Source: Talpa occidentalis
Lineage: Eukaryota; Chordata; Mammalia; Eulipotyphla; Talpidae
DNA: 64,000 nt
Direction of reading: 5' to 3'
Assembly: GCF_014898055.3 (NCBI RefSeq)
Contig: NW_023601104.1
Coordinates: 74,569,106 to 74,633,105 of the forward strand
In this document: positions 1-11,857 of the stretch, piece by piece
How the letters are laid out: the number at the start of each line of letters is the position of its first letter
Numbering within the stretch: position 1 is the stretch's first letter
Made by a program: the position numbers and the translations under genes
The notes under the pieces: model-generated
What the model was told of the DNA's origin: nothing
The model's database searches: none
Seen by the model: the letters and a program-made list of their open reading frames with translations, nothing else

Positions 1-67
1 TAGAAGCAATAGAGTAAAAAGTATGGGATTAGTTGGTCTAAGAATTTTAGAACTAAGCATAATTTTA

Positions 68-517
68 TTTTATTTTTTTTTAATTTTTTTTGTTTTATAT
101 AATTTTTTTAATTTAAATTTTATTTTTATATTCCCCATACAATTACAACCCCCTTATTTTGACCCCAAGCCCTCCTTTCCCCACCCCCTACCCCCCATAG
201 AGTGTCTCTGGTTCACAGCTGTTTGTTGATTTTGATATTTTCTTTCTTATAGTTATTCTTTTTCCTGCTCCCTTATTTAGGTTTTCTAGATTCCTGCTAT
301 GAGTGAGACAATCCGGTATTTTTCTTTTTCTTTCTGGCTTATTTCGCTGAGCATGATCCCTTCCAGTGCCATCCATGTTGCTGCAAATTGCATGTGTTTA
401 TCTTTTTTGATTGCTGAGTAATATTCCATGGTATATATATGTACCACATCTTCTTGATCCAGTCATCTATTTTTGGGCATTTGGGTTGTTTCCAAAGCTT
501 AGCTATTGTAAATAGTG
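68..517 (-). mobile_element. L1 3' end, 5'-truncated, antisense
   Basis: A T-rich tract (the poly(A) tail read backwards) leads into L1 3' sequence on the minus strand. The far end holds the familiar antisense L1 motif ATATTCCATGGTATATATAT and CTATTGTAAATAGTGCT. A 15 bp target-site duplication, CTAAGCATAATTTTA, lies at 53-67 and 518-532, so both ends are defined. Only about 450 bp are present, covering the very end of ORF2 and the 3' UTR; no functional protein can be made. The 3' UTR differs from the human L1 that I know and is probably lineage specific. Confidence 0.88.
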
Positions 518-547
518 CTAAGCATAATTTTAGAAGCCACATGGACC

Positions 548-695
548 ATGTATTTTACCTGGTAGATGAGAAAACTATATCCTGAAGACAGCAACATTGC
601 CTACTCAAGCTAATAGAGCAGAGATGAGAACCCAGGTTGCTTCACTATCAGTTCACTATCCTTCTTATCATATCCTAAGTCTGTTTTCTGCCTTA
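548..695 (-). mobile_element. MIR fragment
   Basis: Diverged MIR read in reverse. The GATGAGAAAACT motif, the middle region and the GAGAACCCAGGTTGCTTCACT segment follow the MIR core and tRNA-related part. No TSD is expected at this age. Confidence 0.55.
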
Positions 696-2944
696 CTATA
701 GAATCAGCAATCCACATGAACTCTATATCCTGAATAAAACTAGTAACAACTGCAATAACAAACTATTATTTTAAAAATATAATTTAAACCTATTTGATGG
801 TTGGTTAATACTGGTTTATACATGGATTGTCAAAAAGCCTTAGGGAACCAGGTGTTGGGTTCCTTACAGAGTTTAATATTATTTTTAAAGTTAGAGAGAA
901 ATTATTGGAGAAGAATCACCTTCTTAGATAAACTTTCAAACTAGTCATTTCAATGCTTGGGTAATTGTAATTTCTTCTATTATGGACCTAGAAGACATGG
1001 CTTGGGCCATAGTGGGTTGTTCTTGAGAACATAGCAAGAGAAAGCTTTTGCCCTGATATATCTGTGAAATGAATAATAGGTAACATTTATGGAAACCTAG
1101 GCTCATGGCAGACTGTTTTTACCACATCTTTTAAACAGCCTTTTTTTCCTCCCCCACCCATCCCAACCTGCCTTGACTAAATGCAGTGAACAGGAACCCA
1201 TTGTATGAATCGGAAGGAAAATGTCTTAAATATATGAAATTATAATGACCTGGTAAGTGCTGTAAAAATATTCTGTAACTGAGTTTGTAGTTGTGTCATC
1301 CATGCCTGTGGCACTATGGACTGAACCCAAATGGTATAATTCTCTAATGTAATACTGAAGTAATGTTTGCATTTGCCAAGTAAATATTTTAGATTTCAAA
1401 CCTATGAAATGGTAAGCTCTGATTCTTCAATTCCAGTGAACCATAGGTTCCTTTACATCTTGCTATCTTCTGTAGGTAGTGAATCAACTCAATACAGGTT
1501 GTATTCTTGTGTGAATCTATGAGGTGAGTCTTAAAGTCAGCCAATATTTTAAGTGCCTTCATATTATACACCATGACTCCTTTAAATTTACAAACTTATA
1601 AAAGAATAAGTTCATTTAACTTAGAGAAGGCAATCATTTTCATCCACATATGTTGAATAATGATAGAAGAAGCATATTGCAATAACAGAACATGGGGAGT
1701 CAAAAATATGGATTAATTTTGCTCCTATTATTGATTCTTCATTTAATCTGGCTTGAATCATTTCTTTATTCTCTAATTTCTGCATGTGCTAAATGTGAAT
1801 AATTATGCTTTTGTTAACAAGACAGAGGTGCTGGGAGAATGAAAGATAAATTCTCCCAAAGCACTTTTGAACTGCTTCAAAGAAAGGCTTAATTAAGCAA
1901 AAGTTGATTCCATTTCTATATTATTGTTACATTTAAATACCATAGTAAGTGTTAGAAGAGGCTCAAAAGGTTTGGTTATTTTTTCTTTTAACTTCCTTTC
2001 TTAAAACTTCCTTTGTGGGTAAGAAGGCATTTTACAAACAAGGAAACTAAAGGCCCAAAGATTTGTTTATTTTTTGGCTTAAAATGAATAGCTCTTTTTG
2101 AGAATTGGGGGAAATTAGCGAGATTCTAGATGCAATAGCACTGGTCATTTGTTGATAACTGTAGAGCTGTTAGTGGGTATATGGGGTATCATTATACTGT
2201 CCTGTCTACCTTGTCTTTGCCAGAAATGTTGCATAATGAAAAGTAAAAGAAAATTTGATTACAAAAGGAATACTTCTGTTTTGATTTAGAAAGTCTGTTT
2301 GAAAGCTTCCAAGTCCCTTTATCTCTCAGGCATAGAGAATTCATTATTTTTTAAGGTTCAGCAAAAAATAGAAACAAGTTTTATATGCACGGGCCAGAGC
2401 AGAGACATTTTAGTTTTTCATATTTAGTTTTTAGATTCTATTTCCAGTGCTTCTAAACCACTTGCTACTTGTAGCACTTGGGATTTTTTTTAAGTTAACA
2501 AATTACTTTTGTTTTACTCCTGTTCCAGATGCTTGTCACCTTCTCTTTGTCACTGCCAATTTTCAATCTTCATTTTCCTATTTCTGGAAATTGTTGGGAA
2601 TTATAAGCCATCACTTATTAACTTGATTATTTTATGCTCCAATGGACCTGTCGGTGGGTGGCCATGTGAATTACTTCAGCTTTTACAGACACAGATCAAC
2701 CATGCTATCCTATACCCACAACCAAAAGTAACTGACCTCCCCATTGTAGGGTCTTATAATTGAGTGGCATTTCAACCATGTAAGAGCACTCATATTAAAC
2801 AAAAAAAATCACCTTCATCCTAGTACACTTGAATAGTTAAGCTTGTCATTTCATAAGCTTCTAATAGTACAAATACAGAACTGGAAATACAACTTATTTG
2901 GTACTCATTTTTAAGCATCAAAGGAAATCAAATTTAGAATATAA
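696..2944. other. Unannotated interval, no repeat or gene recognised
   Basis: About 2.2 kb of AT-rich unique-looking sequence. Open frames are at most 84 residues (2509-2763 plus) and show no domain, no plausible splice context and no codon pattern of note. A possible MIR scrap (CAAGGAAACTAAAGGCCC, near 2038-2055) is too short to call. Confidence 0.5.
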
Positions 2945-3130
2945 TCACTGAATCTTAGAGTTAAGAAGGATCTTAATAATCATCTGTTACAGCCCTTTTA
3001 GTTTATATATGAAAAAAAACCCTAATGATTAGAAAGGCCAGGTAATTTGCTTAGTTACATGCCTTAGTGTACTGGTAGAGCTAGAACTTGAACTTGAACC
3101 CTTTAGCCTTTAATTCAGAGTTCTTAATTA
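2945..3130 (-). mobile_element. MIR3/THER1-like fragment
   Basis: The order of motifs (TTAGAGTTAAGAAGGATCTT, then an AATCATCTGTTACAGCCC segment, then GGCCAGGTAATTTGCTTAG and GAGCTAGAACTTGAACTTG) matches the reverse of the MIR3/THER-1 type core. Highly diverged; the MIR subtype is uncertain. Confidence 0.5.
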
Positions 3131-4359
3131 GGTTTTCCTCTCAAGTGCATTTAGGTCCTTCATGTTGTTTGTGAGTACTAGATATGCCTCTGCCACTTCA
3201 GTTTAGAACTTTACTTTGCAGTGTCATGCAGAGCTGTGAGCCTAAAGCAAAATGAAATCAATGAAAAATCAGAGACAGTTTCCATTTTTATTTAAAATTT
3301 TGATAATTTCTTCATCATGGATCTTTGACATTAATTTTGGTTTTAAAAAAACATTGCTTCAAATATTATTTATCTTGATTACTGAGTTTTTGGTAGTCTC
3401 TGAAATCTTGCATCTGAGATAGGTGATTCACTCCTTTGCTTTAGTTCTGTACCTGCTATTTGAAATAAACCAACTATAAATTCCTTCCTTCAACCTTTTG
3501 GCAATAAAATAATATCAAACTATGGAATCTTTGTACTCAAAGCAAACCTTACTATTGGGCACCTAACAATGATAGTAAAGAAATTAAACCTGATTTTGCA
3601 TGCTATTTACTGACTTGACTATCGGTAACTTAAAGCATAGGCATTTTTGTCTCCATTAATTTAAGTTCTCTTAGGAGGTCAGCCAGTTTACTGAAAAAAG
3701 CTGAAAGCTAAGTCATGGGTTCTATTGTCTGATCCTTTATTGTGTGTTGAGCTTTTATGTAATTGTTTTAGTTTTGACTTTTATAAATTGGGACTCACGA
3801 AAGGAAGCCCTTTATAGGCCTGTTGTGCTTATTATTATACTCAGTCCTTTCAAAAACTGTTTGAGACAGGTGTTTATAGGACAGAGCTCTTGTGGTTCCA
3901 AGTGCTAAAACCCAACTCATACTGACTTAAGTTAAAATAAAATGTAATTCATTAGATAACAAAACTGAATCTAAAAGGTAGATCTAACTTCAGATTTTAT
4001 ATATTATTTCATTGAAAATAATCATATATCTCTTGAATCTGTTTTCTGTTGGGTTGACTTTTCTCACACAGAAGCTCCATGTGTGTACTCTGCTAGCTTA
4101 GCAACTTCCCTAGTAAGAGAATGAAACTTCTCTTTTTGCGGCAACAAAAGACTTAGAATTGAATATAATTGGCCCAGTATAGGTCATATTGCCTGTTCCT
4201 GACTCATTGAAGTTTGAGGGATGCAATTATTTCATTGTCTGGTTCTCATGCTCAACCCTGCAGTAGGGGCTTGACTGAGATGATTCTCCTAAAGGAAGAG
4301 ATAATTTCTTCACCCCTTCCCCCAAATTCTGGATGCAAAGATAAATGTTGACTAGAATG
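3131..4359. other. Unannotated interval
   Basis: No gene, LTR or SINE seen. AT-rich with no long open frame. Nothing distinctive beyond small A/T runs. Confidence 0.45.
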
Positions 4360-4480
4360 CTATTATTCCCATTTTATTAATGAGGAAGTCGAGGTTTAGT
4401 GACGTTAATATCCACTAGACGACACAGCAGGTGATAGTGTCATAGTGTTGGCTCTGATTTGCCTGTCTTTCCTTTCTCCA
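4360..4480 (-). mobile_element. MIR fragment
   Basis: CCCATTTTATTAATGAGGAA followed by GACACAGCAGGTGATAG and a TTGCCTGTCTTTC end is the reversed MIR core and tRNA-related region, heavily decayed. Confidence 0.55.
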
Positions 4481-4549
4481 TACCTCATTTGTGTCTAGAA
4501 TGCCATGCTGCTTCTAAGTGATTCTCTGGTGGTTGGCATTCTTTCATAG

Positions 4550-4752
4550 CAGTGATTTTCATCTGGAGGTGACTTTACCTCCAGAGGAAATTTGTCAATG
4601 GCTGAGACATTTTTGGTCATCAGAACTGTGTAGGGAGGTTGGAGAGGTGCTATTGGATAGAATTCGGATGCTATTAGTTACCCTATAGTATAGCCCCCCA
4701 CAACAAAGAATCATCTGGCTTAAAATGTCAACAGTGCTAAGGTTAAGAAGAT
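4550..4752 (+). mobile_element. MER5A, hAT-Charlie non-autonomous DNA transposon
   Basis: A nearly full-length MER5A is recognisable: CAGTGATTTTCATCTGG at the left end, GAGACATTTTTGGTCATC in the middle, GCCCCCCACAACAAAGAAT and AAAATGTCAACAGTGC near the right end, closing with AAGGTTAAGAAG. The outer segments are degenerate inverted repeats. It is a short, internally deleted MITE with no transposase. Confidence 0.85.
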
Positions 4753-6232
4753 GTTTTATAGGTTCCATTTCCATTACACTGTTATCATTAGTGTAAACCT
4801 AGAAAGAAAGATTTAATGCAGAGCAAGATTGAAATAATTCAAACAATTAAGTAACCTCTCAATTCAGGGAAACTTGTTTTATTTTCATAGCAGCCAATTT
4901 TAGAATACTGAATTCACTTGCTCAATGGATAAATTGAAATAGCACATAGCACACATGTTCCTTTTTTTTTTTTAGAAAAGTTGTTTTATGCAGGCCTTAG
5001 CTAACATCCCAGGCTTTTTTTTTTTTTTCCATTTTAAATCTATAGAATTTTTCCTCAAAGTATAAATATAGGGTTGTTTAAAGTTGAATACTGAATGCTT
5101 TAAAAGCAAATTTAAAACTTTATATTGGGAGTCTCTTGAACATTTTAAGGAGAAAATTCTAAACCAGGGAAATAATTGTTTTTGAAACTGTCAGCCAAAA
5201 CATTTTTTTAAATTCTGGCAATAATAGGAGAGTTAATGTATTATTATAGGTACAGTAATGTTCTTTCTAGAAGTAAGTGCTTTGTGAAGGAATAGTAAAG
5301 GCAGAAGAGAGCATTTAATGTCTTATAGCTGCGAGTTATAGGGTTTGACACGTCAGAGAGATCAACCTTGTTTAATGACATGGAAACAATTTCATCTGTC
5401 AACCTCCTCAAGAATACAAGTGGTTTCTGAATTGTGAAATCTGAACACTCCTAGGAAAGCGGGGCCTCTGTAGTCTAATCACAGATAATATTCCAGTAAA
5501 ATAAGCAAATGTTTAGAGGGGTATTGCAGATGGCATCCACTTAAGAAAACTTTCACAATCCAGCAAATCAAATTTATTATTCGAGTTGGAATTAAGAGTG
5601 TTCCAGATTTAGCATTTTCTAATTTTGCCTGGTTTAAAGAAATAACTGTTCAGTGTTATGCTTCAGATGCCTCATGACTCTGTGTGCATGGAACTAGAAC
5701 TCCATTCCTTTCTCTGGGTTTCAACCTCCATGAACCCAGCTCATATCAACATTGTTTTTTTTTTTTTTTCTAGTTTCAGCCAAATAATTCCCACTTGCCT
5801 CGATATCTCACATGGAATGCTCTCCTCCTAGCTCTCTTGGGCCCTTGAGTTTCCTCAGCTCATGTTTATAATCTCCATTGGCTTTACTCTCTTCTTCAGC
5901 TGACCATACTGTCTAATCCAGGAAACAGTCATTCTTTTTACTCTTTCTTCTTTTTCTTTGGTCTCTCTTCCTTCCCCTGTATTATGTTTCCTCCTTGAGT
6001 GTTATTTCTACCTCCTTCTGTTTCCCAGGCATATTTACTGTCTCCATATCAAAAGATTTCTGTTTTTTTCATTCATGTTCTTGTCTACTAAGGTTTCTGA
6101 TGTCTACCCACCTAGCATATTTATTTTAGTAAGGTTTTTGTGTACAGGTTTGTATATTAATAGAATTCAATCTTCAGTTTACTTGGAACTAAGGCAGCTG
6201 CTGACTTTCAAACCACTCAGGTCTTAAATGTT
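4753..6232. other. Unannotated interval with a repeat-poor core and a pyrimidine-rich part
   Basis: Two T tracts (near 4960 and 5020) precede a repeat-free stretch at about 5080-5700. From 5750 to 6110 the sequence is C/T-rich and might be a decayed L2, but I cannot anchor it. A frame of 89 residues at 5958-6227 is a by-product of that pyrimidine bias. Confidence 0.45.
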
Positions 6233-6247
6233 AAAATGCAGGTTTCC

Positions 6248-6360
6248 GGGCCTCCCCTGGTGGCGTAGCGGTTGAGCGCTGGACTGCGAGGCTGCCCGCA
6301 GTCTCTGCAGTGCTGGTTCGTTCCCCAGCTGCCAGCGAGGGTTCCACAAAAAAAAAAAAA
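6248..6360 (+). mobile_element. Head-only copy of the tRNA-derived SINE with its own poly(A) and TSD
   Basis: Only the tRNA-like head is present: 5' GGGCCTCCCCTGGTGGCG, A-box-like TGGCGTAGCGG, and B box GGTTCGTTCCC. It stops at GGTTCCAC and goes straight into 13 A. The usual 150 bp body, AATAAA tail and TCTTT are absent. A 15 bp TSD, AAAATGCAGGTTTCC, sits at 6233-6247 and 6358-6372, so this is a finished retrotransposition product and not a later deletion remnant. Confidence 0.9.
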
Positions 6361-6427
6361 ATGCAGGTTTCCTTGTCACAATTGGAGGGACAATAATATA
6401 TATATATATATTTTTTAGAAATTGTTT

Positions 6428-6692
6428 TTAAAGATTTATTTATTTATGCATACAAGAGCTGGGGTACAGGTCAGAGATGCGGGGGGTGAGAGGATTCCAC
6501 AGAGACAGAGTGGGGAGCAGAACAGGCAGACTGACTGAAATACCCTGCTGAGGGGAGCAGCGGGCGAGTCAGGAGAGGTCTGCTGCACCATGTGGGTTTC
6601 TCCCTGGCCAGCCAGGGATCGAACTCGTGCTGCAGAGGCTGTGGATTGCTTCATAGCACAGTGCTTAACCTCTTGCGCCACCAGGGAGGCCC
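6428..6692 (-). mobile_element. tRNA-derived SINE, old type, full length
   Basis: Read on the minus strand it has the head with B box GTTCGATCCCTGG, the CTGCTCCCCTCAGCAGGG core, and a tail with ATAAATAAATAAATCTTTAAA. The head carries the old-type GTGCTATGAAGCAATCC in place of GCGCTGGGTTGCGAAGC. Flanks share only a short AATAAT-like duplication beside a (TA)n run, so the TSD is weak. It lies 67 bp from the head-only copy, in opposite orientation. Confidence 0.92.
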
Positions 6693-6879
6693 AATAACAT
6701 TCATTTTTTTACAAAAATATTGGAAAAATACCTTGATAAATGGTGCTGGGTAAACTACTATACTTTATTATTAATATAGTCCTATTTTCCTTGAGAAGGA
6801 ATGTTTTTGGAGATTTAAACTTTCTTGTGTTTTTATTTGTAAGCATTTTCCTGTGCTATCAGAAGTTTACTCTTCCCCA

Positions 6880-7020
6880 CAGTTTTGTGAGGTAGGTTGG
6901 TGTTCCCAGCTTAATAGAGCAGAGATGAGCAGTCATTTGACTAAACAAGTCACTTGACTTGTTTAGAATTTCACAGCAAGTTAATTGCAGAGCTCTTGAG
7001 TTTCCTGTCTTTTAACTCCC
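6880..7020 (-). mobile_element. MIR fragment
   Basis: GTGAGGTAGGTTGGTGTTCCC, TTTCACAGCAAGTTAATTGC and a TTTCCTGTCTTTTAACTCC end fit the reversed MIR. A perfect 11 bp inverted repeat (6941-6951 with 6956-6966) sits inside it. Confidence 0.5.
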
Positions 7021-8919
7021 GTGACATAAATATGAAATGATTTATTTTGCATTGCTTATTTATATGACTGCCTTGGAACATTTCTTTTCCTATAATGAAA
7101 TTATGAAAACTATTACCTGGTAAAGAGGTTGTTAGGTTGAAAAAGAAATGAACTTGGCAGTGTGTACCTGAATGTGATTACTGCCTTTTCAAGGCAACAA
7201 TAATGGAGGATAGTGATTTCTAGGCTTTCTTTTTGAATTGTGAAAACTGTACTTTTTTTTGGTCTATATACATGATGTTCCTTGAAGTCCTTGGTGAAAA
7301 AAGAACCTTTGAGTACAAAATGTTATAACCACTTAACTTGAAAGGAACTTTGTTTGTGAAGCTCCCAGCTCTTGCTGAGGGAGGTAATCTTGTTGGTGAA
7401 CATTGTGGAGTGTGGTGGTAACCAACCATGTCTCAGTAATTCCTTTTGAATTTCTAGAACTGTTTTTCTGTTGGGTCGAAGTGGGGAAACAGTTTGTGGA
7501 AATGCTTTTGATGCTGCCATGAGTGTGTTTGGGAGGAAGGAGTGCATTCCAATGGTATGTTAGGGGGATGTTAGCTGTTCAGGAAAAATAACCCTTACCA
7601 AAGTTAATGGCTCCCACTAGCATTTTCAGTAACATGTACCAGATGTGGGTAGTTAATTATTCTCAGATCTGATAAGTACCTGCCAGCCAAGGCTAATTTT
7701 ATTTTCAGTAAACAGTGGCCAAAGGTCCTAGCTGTTCATTTGATAGGATAGGGCCTGTTTGCACTTATCTATTAATAAAAGCACAGCACTCCTTTGGTTT
7801 TCCTTTCCCAGGGCCAGATAAAACATTTTAGACACTCAATGTATTTGTCTTAGTAAATCAGACAAAGTAAACAAATCTGGTAGATTAACTTGGTAAACAG
7901 AGAGTGGTTAAGTGTTACCTTTGGAGTTTAACTCAATGCCATATAAATAGCATTAATCGCATGGTATTTTCAATAGCCTTTATGGAACAGCACAGAGGGT
8001 TTTTTTTCCCCCTTTCAACCACTAGGGATATAGTGTGTTTCTTAAGTACTTTCAGATGTCCTTCTGAAGAGATATTTGAAAATCACTTTAAAATATTTTT
8101 TTCTTTTGTCCTATTAGTAATGCACTGGGAGTTTTACACCAGTTAATATTGTGTATAAACCTAGAAACCTTCTGTGATTGATCTCACAAGGAAAGTAAGA
8201 TTGCACAGTGGCATACAAGCCTTGCCAGAGAGAGACAATGACCAACTAGAATTACTGATTTGAATTGTGAAAACCGTGGTCAGCTTTTATGGTGGAAGAG
8301 CTGTAGAAATTCAGACTTATATTCATCCAGAATTTTACTTTTGGGCAGAGCCCTCTTAGCATTAAAAGTGCTGTTAATTTTGTGATGTAGATGCTTGTCC
8401 TGTGAGAACTGGCATAAAACAGACCATTTATTTCACCCTTGCCAACAAAGTCCTATTATATCAGAGTAACTTCCAGTCACACCAAGTCTGGACTAGATTT
8501 GTAGAGGAGACCAGTGGTGTGGGCTCCAAGTCTCACGCTAACCGTATCATTGTTTCCCTTGTTAAATTTTCTTTTTTAGTGATGATCAAAAACAACTCAC
8601 TTTATCAAGATATATTATCTTTTGCATTGACTTTAAACTTGGTTACAAGTACTAGATAATAAATTATTTTAATTTCTCATGCTTATTAATAATTCACTTA
8701 ATTTGGTAGATATGTTATAAAAAAGAAATAACTGAAAGGCCTTAGAGAAAAATTCACTACTCACACCCCATCCCCACTACTTTAGTAGTTTCTGCATTAA
8801 AATCTCATTCCATAAGAGGCTGGCCTGGCATGGTGCCATGAACATACTGCCAGGTACCCAGTGGTAACATCCTACAAGTGATTGATGATGATAATAGTGT
8901 AGAGGAGAGAACAAAAATC
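7021..8919. other. Unannotated interval, mostly unique sequence
   Basis: About 1.9 kb with no recognised repeat. Overlapping minus-strand frames of 69-74 residues at 7220-7547 lie in a slightly GC-richer patch, but nothing resembles a known protein and no clear acceptor/donor pair brackets them. Confidence 0.45.
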
Positions 8920-9100
8920 AGGACCTTAGATATCTGTATTCTGTTTCCAGCTTCACTTTAATTACCTACTGGGAGGCCTTAGGCATATTAGTTCTATTAT
9001 TTTTTGTTTTGTTTTAGTTTCTCCAATTGTACTATGAAGACAAAAGTCCAAGTCCATTTACCTACCTGACAGATATGTTGTTAAAACTGATGAGACACAC
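8920..9100 (+). mobile_element. MIR fragment
   Basis: Degenerate MIR in forward sense: GGCCTTAGGCATATTAG for the CTTGGGCAAGTTA motif, TTTAGTTTCTCCAATTG for the TCAGTTTCCTCATCTG motif, then TACCTACCTGACAGATATG. A T-rich insertion (9001-9018) splits it. Confidence 0.5.
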
Positions 9101-9579
9101 TATAACATTCTTATGGATAAAAGATGCTACAATATAACCAAAGAGTAGAAAATATTATTTATACAGGTCAAAAGAGTAAACCTTTCAGGTAATTTTTTGT
9201 ATTATATTTACAAGTCTTACATTTAACAATCACTTGCCACAATTCTTTTTTTCCTTTTAGCTACACCCGGAATTTCTGGAGTTATTTTGTTATCCATACC
9301 AAAATCTTCAATTAAATAACACATTTTTAGTTATAATGAATCACATCTTCAAATGAATACTTCTCTGGTGGTATAAGCTAAGTAGAGTAGTAATAAGTAT
9401 TGCTGAATATTCACAATTCTAATTAACTTTAATCTTTATTGATCCTCAAATTTGCATTTCTACATTTTTCCTCAGTGGTAGGTCCTTATACCCAAGTAAG
9501 TAGAGAACTTCTCCGTGTGGATGGCCTATAACAATTTCTAGCTCCATGTGTACAAAGTTTAAACTTTCTCTCTCTGAAT

Positions 9580-10270
9580 GGAATCACCCACCATCAGACA
9601 ACTCTTACCTCTTCTGTAGCTCCTACTATTTTTAATATTTTATGCCCCTTCTTTCCACCCTTCTGCTAGTATTTAATTAGCCTCTTTCTCATCTGTCAAA
9701 TGGATTGCTGTAATTGTCTTCTTGTCACAGACTTACCTGATTGCAGTCTGTTTCCAGATTAAGCTTACCAAAATGCAAATCATAAAGTGTTACTTTCTTA
9801 CTCGCAAATAATTTGTGGTCTTTATGTCTTACAAGACAAGATTTAAACTTCTTATCTTGATAATTGAGGTCTTAATGATCTTTTACCTTTTTTCCGGCTT
9901 TGGATCCTCTTGTGCTTTATGCTTCAGTCACATTGGAAGTTGGTGGATTCCTAAATATGGCAAGTTGTTGAACACTCTACACTTTCTTCACCCACTTCTT
10001 TGATTAGCAGACACTCATTTATTTTTTTAAAACCCAATTCTAGTATGAGGTGCTTTGTGATTTGGATGGAGTTTATTACTCTCTTTTCACCCATCATACC
10101 CTATGTATACTTCTTGTATATTTCCTGTGAAACTTATGGCACTTATTTTATATGTGTCCTTTTCTTCCTACTTGATTATTTGAGGGATTGTATCTTGTTC
10201 AACTTTGCATTCCTGTGTCTAGCTTAGTGGTTGGCACAGAGGTGGAACTTGGTTAACTGACTAGATGAAG
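9580..10270 (+). mobile_element. L2 LINE 3' end
   Basis: A long collinear match to the L2 3' end as I know it: the CTGTAATTGTCTTCTTGTCAC stretch, TTACCAAAATGCAAATCATA, an equivalent of the CAAACTCCTTA region, the CACATTGG block, and the terminal TGTGTCTAGCTTAGTGGTTGGCACAGA. Frames of 62 and 75 residues here (9815-10003, 10000-10227) are by-products. No reverse transcriptase domain remains. Confidence 0.75.
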
Positions 10271-10519
10271 TAAAGCCCTATGACCATATCTTCATACTCA
10301 AATTCCACTCCCCTTTCATTTGTTGCATGGAAATAGCCTTAGAAGTACCCTGATTGAGATTTATAGGTGTAGTAGGTCTTTACTTAAGAGCCAGCAGAAT
10401 ACTCCTGTCACCTCTATTCCTACCCAAAGAATTCAGACAATCTACAATTTTACCATGAAGACTCACTTGTTAGGGTTTTGATATTCTCCTTATATTTCTT
10501 GACCTCTTTATAACTTTAT

Positions 10520-10690
10520 TATTATCAAGTCCTCTATAGGCATTATCTTACTTAATTACAAAAACAACCTTAAGAAACAGACTTTTAGAGATAAAGAAAT
10601 ATAATTCAGAGCAATCCACAGATCTGCCGAAGGTCACTGTTGTGGTGAAGCTAAGGTTTGAGCTAGGTCCACCGACTTTGCTTCTTCTTT
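10520..10690 (-). mobile_element. MIR fragment
   Basis: Reverse MIR: GGCATTATCTTACTTAATTA, then AGATAAAGAAATATAATTCAG, CCGAAGGTCACTGTTGTGG and TTTGAGCTAGGTCCACCGAC. Confidence 0.6.
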
Positions 10691-11162
10691 TCCTCAACTT
10701 CTTGCTTTAGAAGGAGACTCCAATCTATTAGCAGTTAAATACCTAAGTATATATTTATCAAACAGATTACTTTCTCCATGCCAGCTCACTAAGAAGAGAA
10801 GTTGGAGGAAATAAGAGTTTTGATTTCTGTCTTGGGAAGGAAAGTAGTACAGAGAGAGAAGATAGAGGATAATTTTGGAGACTGGGGTAAGCCCAGGGTA
10901 GTTAGACTTTGAATATATGTGACAGTGGATATTAGATGGACACTCCTTAATATAAATGCACCAAATTTATATTTCTTAATTCACTACTTTTTTGCTAAAC
11001 TATATTTTAACTTTAATAAAAGGTACACAACTGTTCCTATCATCATATTGATAATTATTCAGATCTTATCAAAGTATAGAATGTTGAATATTGAAAGTCA
11101 TATCCTTAATATCACCAGAAGTTTTCTTTAAAAATCTTCAATATTGTTTCATTGGGCAACAC
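10691..11162. other. Unannotated interval
   Basis: AT-rich unique sequence between a MIR and an L1. An AT-driven 70-residue frame at 10919-11131 has no recognisable domain. Confidence 0.45.
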
Positions 11163-11172
11163 AGCTATTTTT

Positions 11173-11857
11173 TTTTCATTGTGGTAACATTGATTTACAA
11201 CACTGTATGTGTCTCAGACACATAGGATGACATCTCAGATGCATGTCACTCCACCACACCCACTACCCAGGCACCCTCAATATTCCTCTATAGTCCATTG
11301 AACCCCCTCTCCTCTTTGGTTTCTCCTCACCCCTTTCCTGTCTTGTAGCCTCAATTCCACAGTCAGATCTCTAGTGTTTGTTATTGGTTTCCTTTTGTCT
11401 AACCCTTTATTTTGTTTCTGTATTTCACACATAAGCGAAACCATCCAATATTTGTCTATCTCCTCCTGACTTACTTTGCTTAACATTATCCTCTCCAGTT
11501 TCACCCATGTTCTCATAAATAGCAGGAGTTCATCTTTTAATAGCTGGGTAGTATTTCATTTTGTACATATACCAAATGTTTTTAAATCCACCCCTGTGCC
11601 CTTGGGCACTTTAGGTTAGTTCCCATAACTTGGCTATTGTAAATAGGGCTGCAGTGAACACAGAAGTTCATCTATCCATTCAAATTTGTGCTTTTGTATT
11701 CTGGTAGATACCTAGGAGTGGAATTGCTGGATCATATGGTATATCTTGTTTTTTAATGTTATGAGAAACCACCATACTTTTTTCCATAGGGGCTAGACAT
11801 GCCTACCAACAGTGTATGAGGGTTCCTTTCTTCCACATCTTTGCCAACACTAAATCG
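11173..11857 (-). mobile_element. L1 3' end, 5'-truncated, antisense
   Basis: From the T tract at 11168 the sequence reads as reversed L1: a 3' UTR, then GAAACCATCCAATATTTGTC, the CTGGGTAGTATTTCATT motif, CTTGGCTATTGTAAATAG, GGAATTGCTGGATCATATGG and CAACAGTGTATGAGGGTTCC, ending at TTTGCCAACACT. A 10 bp candidate TSD, AGCTATTTTT, is at 11163-11172 and 11858-11867; it is low complexity, so only moderately convincing. No intact ORF. Confidence 0.88.

Noticed and set aside
6258..6330. tRNA gene at the head of each SINE (A and B boxes present)
   Set aside because: The heads do not fold into a full cloverleaf by eye, lack an independent terminator and are joined to SINE bodies; they are SINE promoters.
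7323..7547. Possible exon in the GC-richer patch (74-residue minus frame)
   Set aside because: No recognised protein similarity and no well-placed splice pair; overlapping frames on the same strand suggest chance.
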